Positions 40,801 through 49,489 of a stretch of DNA of 64,000 nt are shown here, in pieces. Numbering within the stretch: the first letter of the stretch is position 1; the number at the start of each line of letters is the position of its first letter. The notes below the pieces were generated by a model, which worked only from the letters and a program-made list of their open reading frames with translations, was not told where the DNA came from and made no database searches. A program made the translations under genes and the position numbers. This DNA comes from Prorocentrum cordatum (Eukaryota; Sar; Dinophyceae; Prorocentrales; Prorocentraceae), in NCBI GenBank assembly GCA_963575745.1, contig CAUYUJ010007224.1:124001-188000 (forward strand), given 5' to 3'.

Positions 40801-41569
40801 CGAAACCTACCGCCTACCGTCGCGCTTTTGTTCATGCTCCGAGCTAGCGGGGTCTGGGCACCACACACTGTCGCATCGGCGATGGCCCTGCAGGCCGCGG
40901 CGGAAATCCTAGGTCGGAGGCGCTCACAAGCGAGTGGCGCGAGGGGGGTGCGCTTCTGACAAGGCGGCGGGGCTCCGCAGAACCCAGGGGTCTATTCAGA
41001 GGGCCCCAGAGGTTTCTCTGACGGCTGGCCCCTCTAACTAACAAGGCCCCTGCCCTCTGTGAAGCTCCCCCGCCTTCTTAGAAGAGCACCCCCTCTCCCT
41101 GACTCTGGATCAGCTGTACTTTGGGCGATGTCGTGAGCGGGGCGGGAATATCCGCCCCACTGTCCAAGCTCCTTGGATGCAGATTTCCTTGCCCTCTGCG
41201 CCACACCTTTGCGGAAATATCCGCCGTCAGTCTCTGAGACGGAAATATCCGCATTACTATGCACGCCAAACTGTGGTTTGGCATGCATTTTCGAATCTCT
41301 GTCACAATGAGGAACTCCGCTTAGCGTGTCGCTCCGCCAGTTCTGGCCCACCGCGCTTTGACGCGACACGCTAACCACTTCCCGGTCCCAGCGTCAACGT
41401 CCCAAGCTTTTTCCCGACCTCGCACCCCGCGGAGCGGAGCAACACGCTATCCGCTCGCAAGGCGTAGCGTGTCGCCAGGTCCGCCGCCGCGACCGTAAGC
41501 CGGAAAATAAGCCAAACACAGATTTCCGACGGACCCGGCACAGATTCGGAAAATTGGCGAAACACACAT
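40801..41569. other. Unassigned DNA with inverted ACACGCTA motifs
   Basis: 41100-41300 has repeated GGAAATATCCGC. AGCGTGTCG (41325) and CGACACGCT (about 41366) form an inverted pair. CACGCTATCCGC and GGCGTAGCGTGTCG (41430-41475) form another. It resembles the TIR element inside the intron at 44.66-44.84 kb. No gene is seen. Confidence 0.45.
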
Positions 41570-41728
41570 GTGTTTCGATGTGGACCCCCAACGGTCGGAC
41601 CCCTTCCCCAGGACCGGCTTTTCATCCCGAGCTGTTTTTTGACGGCCCCGAGGGCCGTCAAGGGCTCCTAGAGGCGAAGAACTGGGAGAAACCTCCCGCC
41701 TTGACTTTTCCATGACCCGAGGGGGTCT
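41570..41728 (+). repeat. Family C element, plus orientation
   Basis: GGACCCCCAACGGTC, GGACCCCTTCCCCAGGACCG, CATCCCGAGCTGTTTTTTGA and CGGCCCCGAGGGCCGTCAAG in the family order. Confidence 0.7.
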
Positions 41729-41730
41729 TG

Positions 41731-41897
41731 TACCAGCTTGAAGCGTATCCCTATCCCTAGGTTTGGCGTCACCACCTCACCTTGATGCCGATCCTCAGGA
41801 TCCCCTCGGTTTCTGAGGGCTGTTCCCTAGGATCGCCGTCGTTTTCTCTTCGCCCTATCTTAGGGATAGGGATCAGTTCGAGGCTGGCTGGTCTTCG
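41731..41897 (+). repeat. Family B TIR element, copy 2
   Basis: ACCAGC...ATCCCTATCCCTA at the left (41733-41760) is matched by TAGGGATAGGGAT...GCTGGT at the right (41862-41894). GTTTGGCGTCACCACCTCAC and TGCCGATCCT follow the left end, as in intron 2 of the propeller gene. Confidence 0.7.
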
Positions 41898-42046
41898 AAG
41901 TACGACGGATCCGAAGTCGGGGCCGCGCCGCCCCCCTCGTGGGCGCCGCCGGCCAGGCCTCGCCAGCTCGGCGGCAGCGGCCGCTGCGCTGTGCGCGCTG
42001 GCCCTGGCCCTCTTCGGCGGCAACTCACAGGGGCCTCCCATGCTCG
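41898..42046 (+). other. Possible signal-anchor exon
   Basis: A frame with G/C third positions encodes an Arg-rich start and a hydrophobic run: GRRRPGLASSAAAAAALCAL, followed by ALALFGGNSQG. It resembles an N-terminal signal or membrane anchor. Family A copy 2 begins immediately after at ATGCTC|GGGGGCAGCG. No start codon close by and no downstream exon could be fixed. Confidence 0.3.
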
Positions 42047-42260
42047 GGGGCAGCGGTAGGGGGGGGGGGGGATGGGCTTCGGGGGGATGCATCGACCCCC
42101 AATCGCCCATTGATCGCCGATGGGGGCCCGATAGCCCCACCCCGTCCAGGAAGGTGGGGATTCACTATCGGGGGCCTATCGCCGATCTGTTGACGATGCA
42201 TCGCCGATTCCACGTCGATGCATCCCCACCTATGCCTGTCCCCCCCCTATCATTGCCCCT
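42047..42260 (+). repeat. TIR element family A, copy 3
   Basis: Inverted ends GGGGGCAGCGGTAGGGGGGG and CCCCCCCTATCATTGCCCC. CATGC lies just outside both ends (about 42039-42043 and 42263-42267). The core GCATCGCCGATTCCACGTCG is present. Unlike intron 3 of the propeller gene, the right end reads CCCTTACATG, lacking the CAG acceptor. Confidence 0.7.
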
Positions 42261-42744
42261 TACATGCCATCTTGCTGGCTCTTGCGAATCCACGCGAATC
42301 GACTCCAGTCGACGCCAAACGACGCCAGTCGACCCTAGAACGGAGCCCTCTCATCGATTACCAGACGCTAGCGCGCGATGAAACTTTCAAAAGACGAAGT
42401 TGCAAGGGTATAGGGTCGGCTCTTGTTGTGTCGACCGGCGGCGACCCCAGCTCGGGCGTTCAACGTCGAACGCCGCCGGCGACCCAGAATCGGTCGAACG
42501 ATCGGGCGTCTCGGAAGCGGCCAATCGCTCCAGGTTGAAGGATCCCCGCGGTGTCAGGAGGCCAGCGCCCGAGCCGGCACGCCCATGACTTGCCGCCGAG
42601 CTCCTCCGGGCGCTCGGCGCGCGTGGCGCCCCTCCGCGGCGGGCCGCTGTGCCGAAGGGGCCGGGCCCGCTCGGCGGCGGCGCTGGCGCCCCGCTCCCCG
42701 AGGGGCAGGGGCAGGCTCCGCGGGCGACGTTGCTCCAGAGGGGA
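42261..42744. other. Unassigned GC-rich spacer
   Basis: No recognisable gene; frames are open on both strands because of composition. Confidence 0.4.
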
Positions 42745-42872
42745 CGAAGCACACAGGCACAAGCAGTCGTCGATTCTCCCCGGATCATGTGGGAAAATAT
42801 GGGAAGTGGGGGGGAAGACAAAAACCCAGGAAAAGATTTGAAAATATGGGGAATCCTGTTATTTGTGTGTAG

Positions 42873-42909
<37 letters not shown>

Positions 42910-42925
42910 CGTGTGTGTCCCTGTG
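42745..42925 (+). repeat. Family G element, copy 2, with AT array
   Basis: CACACAGGCACAAGCAGTCG, TCGTCGATTCTC, AAAATATGGGAA and TTATTTGTGTGT match copy 1. An AT dinucleotide array (42873-42906) interrupts the right end. Confidence 0.65.
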
Positions 42926-43052
42926 CCCCTTGAGTTACGGCGGGGGGTTGGAGAGGCAGCGCGCGGTGCTCGGGCAGCGGCAGAGCGTTGGGGCCGTCGG
43001 GGGGTCCGAGGTGGCCCAGCACCGGTGCGGGCCAGCAGGAGGGGGGGGGGGT
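42926..43052 (+). repeat. Conserved flank of family G
   Basis: GGGGTCCGAGGTGGCCCAGC with CACCGGTGCGGGCCAGCA (about 42998-43036) is nearly repeated at 47050-47095 beside the inverted copy of family G. It could be a duplicated exon or part of the element. Confidence 0.5.
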
Positions 43053-43054
43053 AC

Positions 43055-43246
43055 GGGGCGTGAAAACGACCACAGCCACTGCTCTTCTTTTGTTGCCGCC
43101 TTCCAGCCCGCAGAAACAAAGCAGTGGTTGTGGTCATTTTCGTTGAGCTTGGCACCAGGGAAATGACCACAACCACTGCTTCTTTTTCGGCCGGCTGGAA
43201 GGCGGCGCAAACAAGAAGCAGTGGCTGTGGTCATTTTCCCGTCCCG
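43055..43246. repeat. 190-bp nested palindrome
   Basis: Four copies of a TGACCACA(A/G)CCACTGCT(T) word alternate in orientation: about 43066-43083, 43118-43139, 43164-43183 and 43215-43236. The left half (through GCCGCCTTCCAGCC) is the near complement of the right half (through GGCTGGAAGGCGGC). It could form a cruciform or an 80-bp-stem hairpin RNA. Confidence 0.85.
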
Positions 43247-43995
43247 CTGGGTCTGAGCAGGCGCCCTGCCTTTTTTACTCGGCCTCCAGCGGCCGTTCGT
43301 CGCCGGGCCTCGGGGCAGGGGAGAACGGATCTGGGGTGGAAGACTGCACCAGATGGACCCCAGGAGGGGTCCGAAGACCGGTTTTGCGAGGATTTGGCTT
43401 CATGCCCCCCTACGGACCGATTTTCTGGGGTAGCCAGTTCAGAGCCTCTGGTCGCCTGCTCGCTGGAGAGATTGCGTGCGGTGTTCGGGCATTGACAGAG
43501 CGCCCCCCAGACAGGTGAACTGAGGAAATGTGCACGGGAGCACTCGGCATTGGCGTTCGATTGTGCTGGTGCAGTCCCCAGTCGGTGTCGCTAGTCGACG
43601 TGCGTTTCGTCGGATCAAATTCGCTTGTTTTGGGAAGTCGATTGGCTGCCCCGCTGGGGAGCACTCGGAATGCGGTGCCGTGCGCACGCGGAGTGTCCCT
43701 GGCAGCTTTCACTAAAGGGCGCTTTGCCAAAGACGTTCTGTCCACCCCTGGGGTTAGGTGAGGCGCCGCCGCCGACACCGAAAAATCCCTCGGAGGGGCG
43801 AGGTGATCGATGTTGCATGAATCGTAGGGGGGAGATCGGCTCAAGGTTGGAGGTTCTCCTATGCTTCGGTCAGTTCTCGGCGGTTCTCCAGTCTCAGGGG
43901 GCTCTCCAGCAACTGCGCCTCGCCGAAAGCGATCCAGGGGTGCCCCGATCGTCTCGAAGGGCCGCCGGAGGCCCGTGTTGTGGCTTGAGACCCCG
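43247..43995. other. Unassigned spacer
   Basis: 43500-43745 has weakly coding frames (LAAFTKGRFAKDVLSTPG) without a family. Nothing else is seen. Confidence 0.35.
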
Positions 43996-44176
43996 CGGGG
44001 ACAGGGGTGGATTGGCGTGGGGATGCGTCGACCCCCCAATCGCCCACGGATCGCCAGCAGGTGCCCGACAGCCGACCCCGCCGAGGGCCGTGCGGTTTCG
44101 CCATCCTCGAGGGCCTATCGGGCGACGCGTCGCCGATCCCAGGTGGACGATGCTTTCCACCCCCTGAGCTGCCCCT
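43996..44176 (+). repeat. TIR element family A, copy 4 (diverged)
   Basis: GGGGATGCGTCGACCCCCC, GATCGCC, GGGCCTATCGGG and CGTCGCCGATCCCAGGTGGA follow the family order, but the outer inverted ends are eroded. Confidence 0.55.
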
Positions 44177-44381
44177 CCTCCCATTCTCAACGTTCGGCGG
44201 CGAACGAGGGGGTGAAGTGAGAAGGAGAAGACCCTCTAGGAAGGCGGCGGGACTTCTCGGCAGCCCTCGCGCCCTCTGAGAAGTCTTCTGCGTCTCCGGG
44301 GACGGCTGGGGAATCTTCTCAGAAGGCCGGGGGACTTCCGAGCCTTCTGGGAAGGCCCGCCCCCTCTCGCGTCCCCCCCAG
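44177..44381. promoter_or_regulatory. Upstream region with likely acceptor of the 44.4-kb gene
   Basis: Repeated AAGGCGGCGGGACTTC and CTTCTCAGAAGGC-type words, then a pyrimidine run ending GTCCCCCCCAG at 44371-44381, an AG|G acceptor directly before the first exon. No promoter motif can be named. Confidence 0.4.
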
Positions 44382-45267
44382 GCTCGCCGCCGAAGCGCTC
44401 CCCCTGAAGGGTGAGGCGAGGCCTCGGCCTCCCCTGGGCCCGAGGGTCGGCCTCGAGGGCCTTCGGGCGCAGATCTGGCGCGACCCCGAGGCCCTGCGGG
44501 CGGCTCCTGCGCGGCGCTGGAGCGGCCAGGACCCGGGCGCCGACGTCGAGGCCTTCCTGGAGCGGGTGGGGCGCCAGTGCGACCTGGAGCTCCGCGCCCT
44601 CTGCGAGAGCGCCGTGGACGCCCAGAGCGCCCAGGTCCTCAGCTGCCCCGCTGCGCCCCAAAGCGCAGCGCGTGCCGTGTGCAAAACGTCCGGGTGCACA
44701 CGCGACGTGTTGGCTCGGCACGCGTCGGTCCGCGTTTTGGGCGAACGTTTCGCGCCAGACCTACGCTTGCAGCAACCGTCTGATTACGTCTTGAGCTCCG
44801 CGTCAACACGCTACGTGCTGCGTTTTGCGTACCGGGGCAGCTAAGCTCCCAGGCATGCGGCGTCTCGATTTTTTTGGATACGCGGGCCCGCGATCGACCT
44901 CTCGACCACTGCCCCAGGACCAGTTCTTCATCCCGAGCCGTCGTTTGACGGTCCCGAGGCCCGGGTTGGGGGCCCCGAGAGGCCCAGAATGGCCGACAAC
45001 CTCCGCCTGGAGACGCCGGATGTCCGGGCCCAGGTCATGCGGGACCTCGAGGACGAGTTCGGGGGCGGTCTGGTGGAGCCCGCCGGCCCCGAGCCTGGGC
45101 TGGACTTCTGGGCGAGCGCCAGGCCGGCCACCAGCGAGGCGCTCGAGGGCTCGTGCAGGCACGCCGTCGATGCTATCGACGGGGCGCTTGACTGCGTGGG
45201 CGCCGCAGTGCTCAAGGGCCTCGAGGATGGGGCGGCGTCGGAAGGGGCTAGGACGAGGTCGGGTTAG
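44382..45267 (+). CDS. Two-exon gene of unknown function, 5' exon(s) missing
   Basis: Exon 1 (44382-44634) has consistent G/C third positions and encodes LAAEALPLKG...GLEGLRAQIWRDPEALR...ADVEAFLERVGRQCD...LCESAVDAQSAQ. A GT donor follows CAG at 44634. Exon 2 (about 44980-45267, stop TAG) encodes MADNLRLETPDVRAQVMRDL...LDFWASARPATSEALEGSC...AVDAIDGALDCVGAAVLKGL. Both are acidic, helical and share a C...AVDA pattern, so they may be related repeats of one domain. The likely acceptor is GAG at 44977-44979, giving a 345-nt intron in phase 0. The intron holds a TIR element and a family C piece. No start codon or known family was found. Confidence 0.5.
44655..44988. repeat. Intron contents: ACACGCTA-type TIR element and family C piece
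   Basis: 44655-44840: GCGCAGCGCGTGCCGTGTGC at the left is complementary to CACGCTACGTGCTGCGTTTT at the right, imperfectly. 44870-44975: family C interior (CCCAGGACCAGTTCTTCATC, TTTGACGGTCCCGAGG). GCCCAG flanks both sides (44629-44634 and 44982-44987) and could be a target duplication. Confidence 0.5.
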
Positions 45268-46619
45268 GACAGCCCCGAGGGGAAGACACTCGCAAGTCGA
45301 AACTACGAGGGGGGGGCAACGGCACCTCTCGAAGAGGAATTTCGTCACCCTGGAGGACAGAGCTTCCATCACTCTGACCAGGGCCCGCGACGGGGGGCCG
45401 GTCCCAAAGTCCCTCCTCTGCCGCTTTCTCTATCCTGGCTGCCCTCGCAGAGGGGGCGGAGGACGACGGTGTCTGGATGTGAGTTCGGCTGTCTTTCCGG
45501 TAATGGCCTGCTCTTCCGCGACGTACCCTCCAGGGAGCAGTCGCCAGTCTTCTCAAGGAGGCGAATTCTTGGCACCCCATGGTTGGGACCTTGAGACCGC
45601 CCCGAACTACGCGGGAACCCGTTGAGGCCAGCTTCGAACGGGGCTGGGACGAAGGTCAATTCTTTCCAGAGCGTTCGGAAACGCTCTCGGGGCATTCCGA
45701 AACGCTCAGAGTCTCATGATTCATCTTCACCTGAGGGTATCCTCGTTTTGGCTTCGTCACAACGAGGAACAAGCATACGGGTAAGCTCTTTATTGCCTCG
45801 AACTCGTTCTTGGTAACGGCGCCGCATCTGAAGGCCGTGTGCAGAATCTGGAATTTGTTGACATTTATTTTTGCAACGGTGTTTCTGGTGAGCCACTAAG
45901 TGTTTTTTGTGCGTCACTGCGATTTTGCTAGGGGCCCACATGGTTATCGCTCGCCCGCGACAACCCATTTCTCGCACTGCCTACGCTGGCGGTGGCGTCG
46001 TTGACCATTGCCCGAAACAAAAAACAAGCCATGCGAACTGTATGAGAGAGCAGCAGCACACACAGATCCCGTCCAGGCCCACCCTGGGCCCCGGAGCCGT
46101 GCACACGCCTCCCTGGCCGAGCCAGGGGAGGCGCACGGCACGGATCCTGAGCCCGGGATGGGCCACCGTCCAGGGTCGGCTCGCGTGCGCACTTCTCTCA
46201 CGTCGGTTTGTGTGTGTGTGTGTCTTCATGCCGGCCTGGAAAATGCACCAGGCGGCCTGTGCGTCCGGCAGGCCTCCAGCGGCGAAGGGGAGGGGAGTTG
46301 TGGACGGTGGGCGCTCGGCGTGTGCCGCTGTCCGCTGTTCGGCGCGATTTGCCGCTGTCTGCCGCCAGTCTGCCGACAGATTGATTACGATGGGTGTCCA
46401 TAAAGCAAGAGACTATGTCAGCCAGCGCGGGCCCCGAGCAGTGGCTGTCGCGTACGAGTTGATGCAAGCTTTGTGGTGCAGTGTATGTGGTGCAGGCTAT
46501 GTCATTCCACGTGGTGCAAGCTATGTGGTGGAAGCTATGTGAAGCATGCTCTGTGGTGCAACCCGAGTGGTACAGGCTAGGCGTCGATTTTCAGTATAAA
46601 AAACGAACGCACCTTCTCC
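45268..46619. other. 1.35 kb without a recognisable gene
   Basis: No known motif. 46205-46222 is a GT run. 46430-46560 repeats GTGGTGCA-GCTATGTG words. Confidence 0.4.
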
Positions 46620-46803
46620 GTCCTCCAGAGGAGGAGTACGCAGGCTCCTGCACGCTGCACGACGACGCGCAGGGCGACTGCGCGTGTGAAGTGGGTGTGC
46701 TGTCGAGGCAGGCCGCAGGTGCCCAGGTCGCCGCTGGGCACGCCGGGAGCACCGGCGACACCGTCGCCGCAGCTTCCGAGCGGCACCGCGCGGCCGGAGG
46801 ATG
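46620..46803 (+). other. Possible Cys-containing exon
   Basis: After ACGCAG|G, a frame encodes SCTLHDDAQGDCACEVGVLS and an Ala/Gly/His-rich tail to GGAG, where the inverted family G copy begins (possible GA donor). GAGGA occurs on both sides of that element. The downstream partner exon is uncertain. Confidence 0.3.
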
Positions 46804-46976
46804 AAGGGGCCCAAGGACACGCAAATAAATACACACAAATAGCAGGACCCCCCTATCTTTTCCCACGTTTTCTGGGTTTTTGCCTTCCCCCACTTCCCAC
46901 ATGTGATTTCCCATACCTTCCAGGGAGTCGACGATGAATTGTGTCTGTGGTTTTTTCCCTCCCGAGAGGAGCACCC
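46804..46976 (-). repeat. Family G element, inverted copy
   Basis: The complement of copies 1 and 2: ACACACAAATAGCAGG, TTTTCCCACGTTTTCTGGG, TTCCCATACCTTCCAGGGAG and ATTGTGTCTGTGGTTTTT. Confidence 0.7.
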
Positions 46977-47794
46977 AGCGGGGTGCGCTGCGCAGGCCTG
47001 CTGTGCGCGCTGGCGTGCCACGTGCTCTAGGCCTGCGGCCTCCAGGTGTGGCCGGCGAGGGGTCCGAGGAGGCCCAGCACAGGTTCCGGCCAGCAAGAAG
47101 AGGGAGGGAGGTTCAAAGACGGGGTCCTGAGGGATGGGTGAGGATAGGAAGGGATCCAAAGGTGACCTTACGTCGTTGAAGGGACCTCGTCCTTAGGACC
47201 CCATCTCTCGGGACCCAATCTCTGAGCCCCCGAGAAAGGGAGGGAGGTTCGAGGTTCCGGGTTCGATCCGGACTTTTTGCCTCTTTCGATCTCCGGGGGC
47301 CGCTGTCGGGCCCATCAAGCACGGATTGCAGGGTGAGCGCTTGCACCAGATGGACATCGGGAGGGGGCCGGGTACCGGTTTTGAGCGGATGCCCCACCGC
47401 CTTGACAGAATGTCTCTGGGCCCATCCAGCTCAGACCCCTTGATCGCCTCCAAGCCTCGATGCTGGTTTCAAGTGCAGTCGTCTGCCTTGCGACGCGGCT
47501 CTCGCTAGGCTCATGGGATGCTAATGTTGGGGTTCGACCGCATGACTGTCAGAGAATTGCCACAGCATCTTGTCGTGCGCGCCCATCGTTGCAAGCAGCG
47601 CCCAGGGCATTCATACATAGCTTCCTCCGCTTCTCGAATTTTCTTCCTAGAGCTGAGACACGGCCGGCGTTGGCGATGCCCCGGTCTGTCTTTGGGGTGC
47701 GCGAGTTCCCTGCGCACCGAGCGAGTTTGGACATTGACATTGGTGGTCCCGGCAGCACTGGTGGACGATATGGCGTAGCTTCTATGGTAGTCGT
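46977..47794. other. Unassigned spacer
   Basis: 47050-47095 is the shared flank described at 42998. The rest has no recognisable gene. Confidence 0.4.
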
Positions 47795-47935
47795 AGGACT
47801 CCTCCCCGTCCTCCTCCCACCTCCTCCTCCGCCTCCTCCTCCTCCTCCTCCGCTCTCCTCCTCGTCTCCTCCTCCTCCTCCTCCTCTACCTCCTCCGCCT
47901 CCTCCTCCTCCTCCTCCCTCTCCTCCATTCCTTTT
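47795..47935 (+). repeat. CTC microsatellite
   Basis: CTC/CCT array of about 140 bp. Confidence 0.9.
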
Positions 47936-47984
47936 TCTTATGAATAGTTTCTCCCTGTCGCACCCCGAGGCCAGTTTTTATGGC

Positions 47985-48760
47985 GGGCCGGGCGTTTCGC
48001 CTGAGACTTCCTCACCATTTATGCTTTTGAAGCTCACAAATTGTCAACAGCTTCACGGATGGAGGGCGGGCCGTTTTCAGAATGTGGTTCTCGCATTAGC
48101 GCCGCGCACATTCATTTTGTATTTGCAAGAGGTTCACGGATTGAGGATCGCCCGTTTTCAAAATGTGGCTCTCGCATTAGCGCCGCGCACATTCGTTCTA
48201 AAACATTGCAAGAGCTTCACGGATTGATGATCACCCGTTTTCAAAATGTGACTCTCGCTGTAGCACCGCGCATATTCGCTGCAAGCAATTGCAAGAGTTT
48301 CACGGATTGAGGGTGGCTCCTTTTCAAATTGTGGTTCTTTCCTTGGCGCCGCGCACATTCGTGTATAATCTTGCAAGAGCTTCACGGACTCACACGATCA
48401 ACGTACTAGAAATAGTGCTTTGACAGGATTCAGGATTTGGAGGGTGCAACTGATAAGTTGATTCGCGGCGTTGAAATCCAAAGGCTGGTGTTCTAGCACG
48501 ATCCAGGATCGTCAAGACGCAACAGTCAGATTTCTTCGTGGCGTTAGAATCGCGAGAACAATGCTTTGGCATGCATGCTTCAGGGTCTTCAAACGGTTGT
48601 CTTCCAACGAGGCAGATCCCTCAGCAGAAACGAACCATTGTAGGAGCCTATGAAGAGGGAGTTTGGAGGGAGGATGTATTCCAACATCTTTGATCGCTCT
48701 TGGGTTTACACTGGTCCTCCTCCTCCTTTCTCCTCTTGTTTGGACGCCAGCTCAGCACTC
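47985..48760 (+). repeat. Family V tandem block, second locus
   Basis: Four to five units of about 82 bp (starts near 48045, 48125, 48208, 48290, 48372) with TGCAAGAG(C/G)TTCACGGATT and AGC(G/A)CCGCGCACATTC. Then two units of about 70 bp around CACGATCCAGGATCGTCA, then the CTTGGGTTTACACTGG junction (48701). The order is the same as at 5268-5640. Confidence 0.75.
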
Positions 48761-49279
48761 ATCGGGCGCTGCGCTCACATGCTGGGGGAGCGAACGTGCA
48801 CGCGCATGTGCAAGCCGTCCGCTTCTCTCAGTCAGTTTGCTGACAGAGCCGCTTCGTGTTCCCTGTCGTGGCTGTTATTCTGCGGCAGTTCGTTCTAGGC
48901 CTCCTTGATGGGGTTGGAGTGGATAAGGTCGGAGGATCGCGCCGATTCGGCGATGCGTCGGCTATGCATCGGAGATGCGGCTCGATGTGGGGCACTACTT
49001 TCTCCACGACGACGTCGCCGATGCATCGCCGACGTCGACAGTGCATGGCCGATGCATCGCCGATACATCGCCGATGCATCGACGATGTATCGGTGATGTG
49101 GCGAGATCCTCCGACCCCATTTGTTCCGACCCCATCTAGGAGGCCTCTATTCGTTGTCCTCCCTCCTCCTGGCACCAACGACAGCCGGGATTAGTCTGAG
49201 CTGGAGGAGTACGATTCCGTATTCTCGATTCCGCTATTCTGATGCTTGGCCCCAGAAGAATTCAGGCACAGTTTGTTGA
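48761..49279 (+). other. Open frame split by a family E element
   Basis: 48763-48894 is open (SSALIGRCAHMLGERTCTRM...CSLSWLLFCGSS). Without the element and one TTCGTT, the frame would continue in phase through 49156-49279 (SLLLAPTTAGISLSWRST) to TGA 49277-49279. Coding status is unproven; no domain was recognised. Confidence 0.3.
48895..49149 (+). repeat. TIR element family E, complete copy (255 bp)
   Basis: Left GGCCTCCTTGATGGGG...GGTCGGAGGATCGCGCC and right GGCGAGATCCTCCGACC...CCCCATCTAGGAGGCC form inverted repeats of about 45 bp. TTCGTT flanks both sides (48889-48894 and 49150-49155). The interior is CGATGCATCG-rich and self-complementary. Confidence 0.8.
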
Positions 49280-49489
49280 AGTGGCCGTCGAGCCGCAGAT
49301 ATTGCACGTCGCATGGTGAAGTCAGATTGCTTGTCTTCATCATCGAAGACGCCTACGGCGAATCACCGCGTCTCTGCCTTTGTGGACGCGCCTGTGTGGC
49401 CGAACGTTGAGGCCAGACCTGCCAAGCTATCGGACCATGTGTTCCCCGAATACGTTTGGAAAACCTTCGGGGAATACGTGGGCATCTTG
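49280..49489. other. Unassigned spacer
   Basis: Nothing recognisable. Confidence 0.4.

Noticed and set aside
42873-42906. TA-rich run as a promoter TATA box
   Set aside because: It is a dinucleotide array inside a family G element, with no gene placed downstream.
47230-47275. tRNA-like T-arm (GGGTTCGATCC) near 47245
   Set aside because: The stem pairs only with the loop shifted from the canonical position, and no D-arm, anticodon arm or acceptor stem fits.
48045-48400. CRISPR-like array of 82-bp repeats
   Set aside because: Units are contiguous and diverged, with no unique spacers, and the genome is eukaryotic.
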